Notes under the pieces: model-generated
The model's database searches: none
Told to the model about the DNA's origin: nothing
Seen by the model: the letters and a program-made list of their open reading frames with translations, nothing else
Shown: piece after piece, positions 12,009 through 13,355 of the stretch
Layout of the letters: each line of letters starts with the position of its first letter
Numbering within the stretch: position 1 is the first letter of the stretch
Made by a program: the position numbers and the translations under genes
NCBI GenBank assembly: GCA_026770585.1
Contig: MU646315.1
Span: 1,086,061-1,099,415 of the forward strand
Length of the DNA stretch: 13,355 nucleotides
DNA from: Baffinella frigidus
Lineage: Eukaryota; Cryptophyceae; Cryptomonadales; Baffinellaceae
Reading direction: 5' to 3'

Positions 12009-12067
12009 TGAAACTCGGGTAGAGCTAGGTTCTTACTTTGAAACTCGGGTAGAGCTAGGTTCTTACC
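12009..12067. repeat. 30-bp tandem duplication
   Basis: TGAAACTCGGGTAGAGCTAG, GTTCTTAC and two linking bases occur at 12009-12038 and again at 12039-12067, identical over the shared 28 bases. It touches the right arm of the foldback at 11929-12008. Confidence 0.9.
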
Positions 12068-12077
12068 AAAAAGGGCA

Positions 12078-12785
12078 GGGGATGCAGACGCGGAGATCAG
12101 GGGGTGCAGGAGCAGCCCTTGGAGGACAACGTCTTTCTAAGATGTGTACGACGAGTCGGCCACTTTTGGAGAAGAAGTCGGAAATCCTTACCGAATTTTG
12201 ACTTTTGCGCGGATGGGGTGCAGACGCGGTGATCGGGGTTTTCCGTATACCACTTTCCCAAATACACATACGACCTTCCGAAATACCTCTCACGTTCTTA
12301 CCAAATACGCCATCCTATAGTGTCTCACTGAACACTGCATGGGGTGCAGAGGCGGTGATCGAAACAACCAGATTTGAAACACCCAGATGGCTTCGAAACA
12401 CCCAGATGGCTTCGAAACACCCAGATCAAGAAGGTGTTTCGAAGCAACAACTATTCAGCGCGCCCGCTTCCCAATCCGTATACCTTCTCCCCAGATACGT
12501 CTATATACGACCTTGCCAAATAGTCTTAAACATTCTTATTTGGGATTATTATTTGGTATTCTTATGTCCTATAGATCTTCTTCCTTGGTGTTCTTCTTTG
12601 GAATTCTTAACACATAGGCCATGTGGCGCAGATGCGGTCATGGGGGTGTTTAGAAGCAGCCCCGACAGGACGTCTTTCTAAGATCTGTACCACACATCGG
12701 CCACTTTTGGAGAAGAATTCGGAAATCTTTACCGGAATTGACTTTTGAGTTGACGGGGTGCAGATGCGGTGATCGAGGTGTTTCG
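12078..12785 (+). repeat. About 160-bp direct repeat plus five GGGTGCAGAYGCGGTGATCG boxes
   Basis: Positions 12078-12240 and 12620-12785 align throughout: box, AGCAGCCC, ACGTCTTTCTAAGAT, CGGCCACTTTTGGAGAAGAA, TCGGAAATC.TTACCG, TTGACTTTTG, box. The box occurs at about 12078, 12215-12235, 12341-12361, 12624 and 12755-12775. GTGTTTCGAA.CAACAACTAT also occurs twice (12436 and 12777). On the minus strand ISEFFSKSG and ISDFFSKSG are shared, but the changes show no clear coding bias. Confidence 0.8.
12376..12426. repeat. 19-bp tandem repeat, 2.7 units
   Basis: GAAACACCCAGATGGCTTC starts at 12376, 12395 and 12414, the last unit cut after CAGAT. The units are identical where they overlap. Confidence 0.92.
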
Positions 12786-12865
12786 AAACAACAACTATTT
12801 CGCGCTCCCGCGCCCGATCCAACTCGGGTCTAGAGACGGCGTGTTTCAGGTCCCCCTCAAAACTA

Positions 12866-12915
12866 TCTTTCTCTCTCTCTCTGTCTCTCTCTCTCTGTCT
12901 CTCTCTCTTACATGC

Positions 12916-12952
<37 letters not shown>

Positions 12953-13007
12953 TACTCTCTATCTCTCTCTCTCTCTCTCGCTCTCTATCTCGCTTACACA
13001 CGCTCCC
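12866..13007. repeat. CT microsatellite with CTTACAYRCTCTCTAT interruptions
   Basis: Long TC runs are interrupted by TCTTACATGCTCTCTATCTC, then TCTTACATACTCTCTATCTC, then a weaker GCTTACACACGCTC, which suggests a higher-order unit near 50 bases. Leucine-serine-rich open frames here are artefacts of the repeat. Confidence 0.95.
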
Positions 13008-13355
13008 TCTCACACCGAGAATGCCCACCCCCTTGAAACTCTATGATCGGCGGCTTTCAGGTTGTGAGCCTCAACCCTCAAAACTGAGCTTCGCAGATCG
13101 GTCCATAGTTTTTCGTGGTACCACCCCAGGTCACCCCAGGTCACAACTCGGAATCTCAGTGTACAAATCTTTTTGAAGAGTTGTACCCGGATCCGGAAAT
13201 TGTGCATTCGGACCGGACGTGGAAAGGATGAACCGTCGCGACTTGGCGGGGTGGCTACGCATCATTTAGTACCACGAAACGAACCGTTGCGTCCTGAAAT
13301 TCCCAGTAATGACCTGCCGTGGCTCATCCAGAATTTCTCGGGTCCAGGTGTTGCA
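13008..13355. other. No gene recognised
   Basis: No convincing frame runs through. Small features: a tandem CACCCCAGGT duplication at about 13123-13143, and TTTCGTGGTAC (13111-13121) with its exact reverse complement GTACCACGAAA (13269-13279), 147 bases apart. The word TTTCGTGGTAC also occurs at 9665-9675. The stretch may be the beginning of a feature cut by the window edge. Confidence 0.4.

Noticed and set aside
12205-12681. Plus-strand open frame of 158 codons with repeated GADAVIGVFR
   Set aside because: The repeats come from the box motif and 19-bp tandem units, frames shift between copies, and no coding bias was seen.
12769-13176. Plus-strand open frame with a long leucine-serine run
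   Set aside because: The middle is a translated CT microsatellite and the two sides are unrelated.
1-13355. CRISPR array, bacterial operon or phage region
   Set aside because: Tandem repeats have no regularly spaced unique spacers, no Shine-Dalgarno-led gene runs exist, and the repeats are telomere-like or satellite types of eukaryotes.

Overview
This window looks like eukaryotic nuclear DNA from a repeat-rich, possibly subtelomeric, region of a protist or microalga. The reasons are: degenerate TTTAGGG-type (Arabidopsis-type) telomere-like tracts in both orientations; no operon-like gene packing or ribosome-binding sites; a dense population of short foldback (MITE-like) elements; CT microsatellites at both ends; an AATAAA signal; and short coding-like pieces bounded by GT/AG splice-like sites. 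The lineage cannot be fixed from sequence alone. TTTAGGG repeats occur in plants, many algae and some alveolates. One ORF with a signal peptide followed by LRGGG hints at an alga with complex plastids, but only weakly.

Layout. 1-1600: CT microsatellite, a diverged inverted copy of a unit found near 7.3-7.8 kb, G-rich telomere-like tracts, and a GTCAAGACT-type minisatellite. 1600-3880: a nest of foldback elements. Two of them sit in two diverged copies of the same host sequence, so each copy shows the empty site of the other's element. 3880-5300: a GC-rich block with a possible secreted-protein ORF on the minus strand and a 65-codon ORF on the plus strand followed by AATAAA. 5350-6650: telomere-like C-rich tracts next to exon-like pieces, two more foldbacks, and two copies of a coding-like module. 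6740-8590: another foldback copy, a tandem array with a 203-bp period, two copies of a second coding-like module, and a foldback carrying a GC-rich insert. 8590-10220: an open frame of 120 codons, two strong foldbacks and short repeats. 10250-11720: telomere-like DNA mixed with four copies of a coding-like module (core MEVDELAAQLLDRFRTE) and an exon-like piece with good splice borders. 11780-13355: more telomere-like DNA, a 160-bp duplicated segment, small tandem repeats and a CT microsatellite.

No complete gene of known family was recognised. The best coding evidence is comparative within the window: modules present two to four times keep one reading frame, with in-frame indels and many third-position changes. 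The two most interesting signals are (a) one or more split genes or gene fragments spread through telomere-like DNA, and (b) foldback elements, otherwise unlike, that share a conserved 21-bp core. All functional statements are inference.
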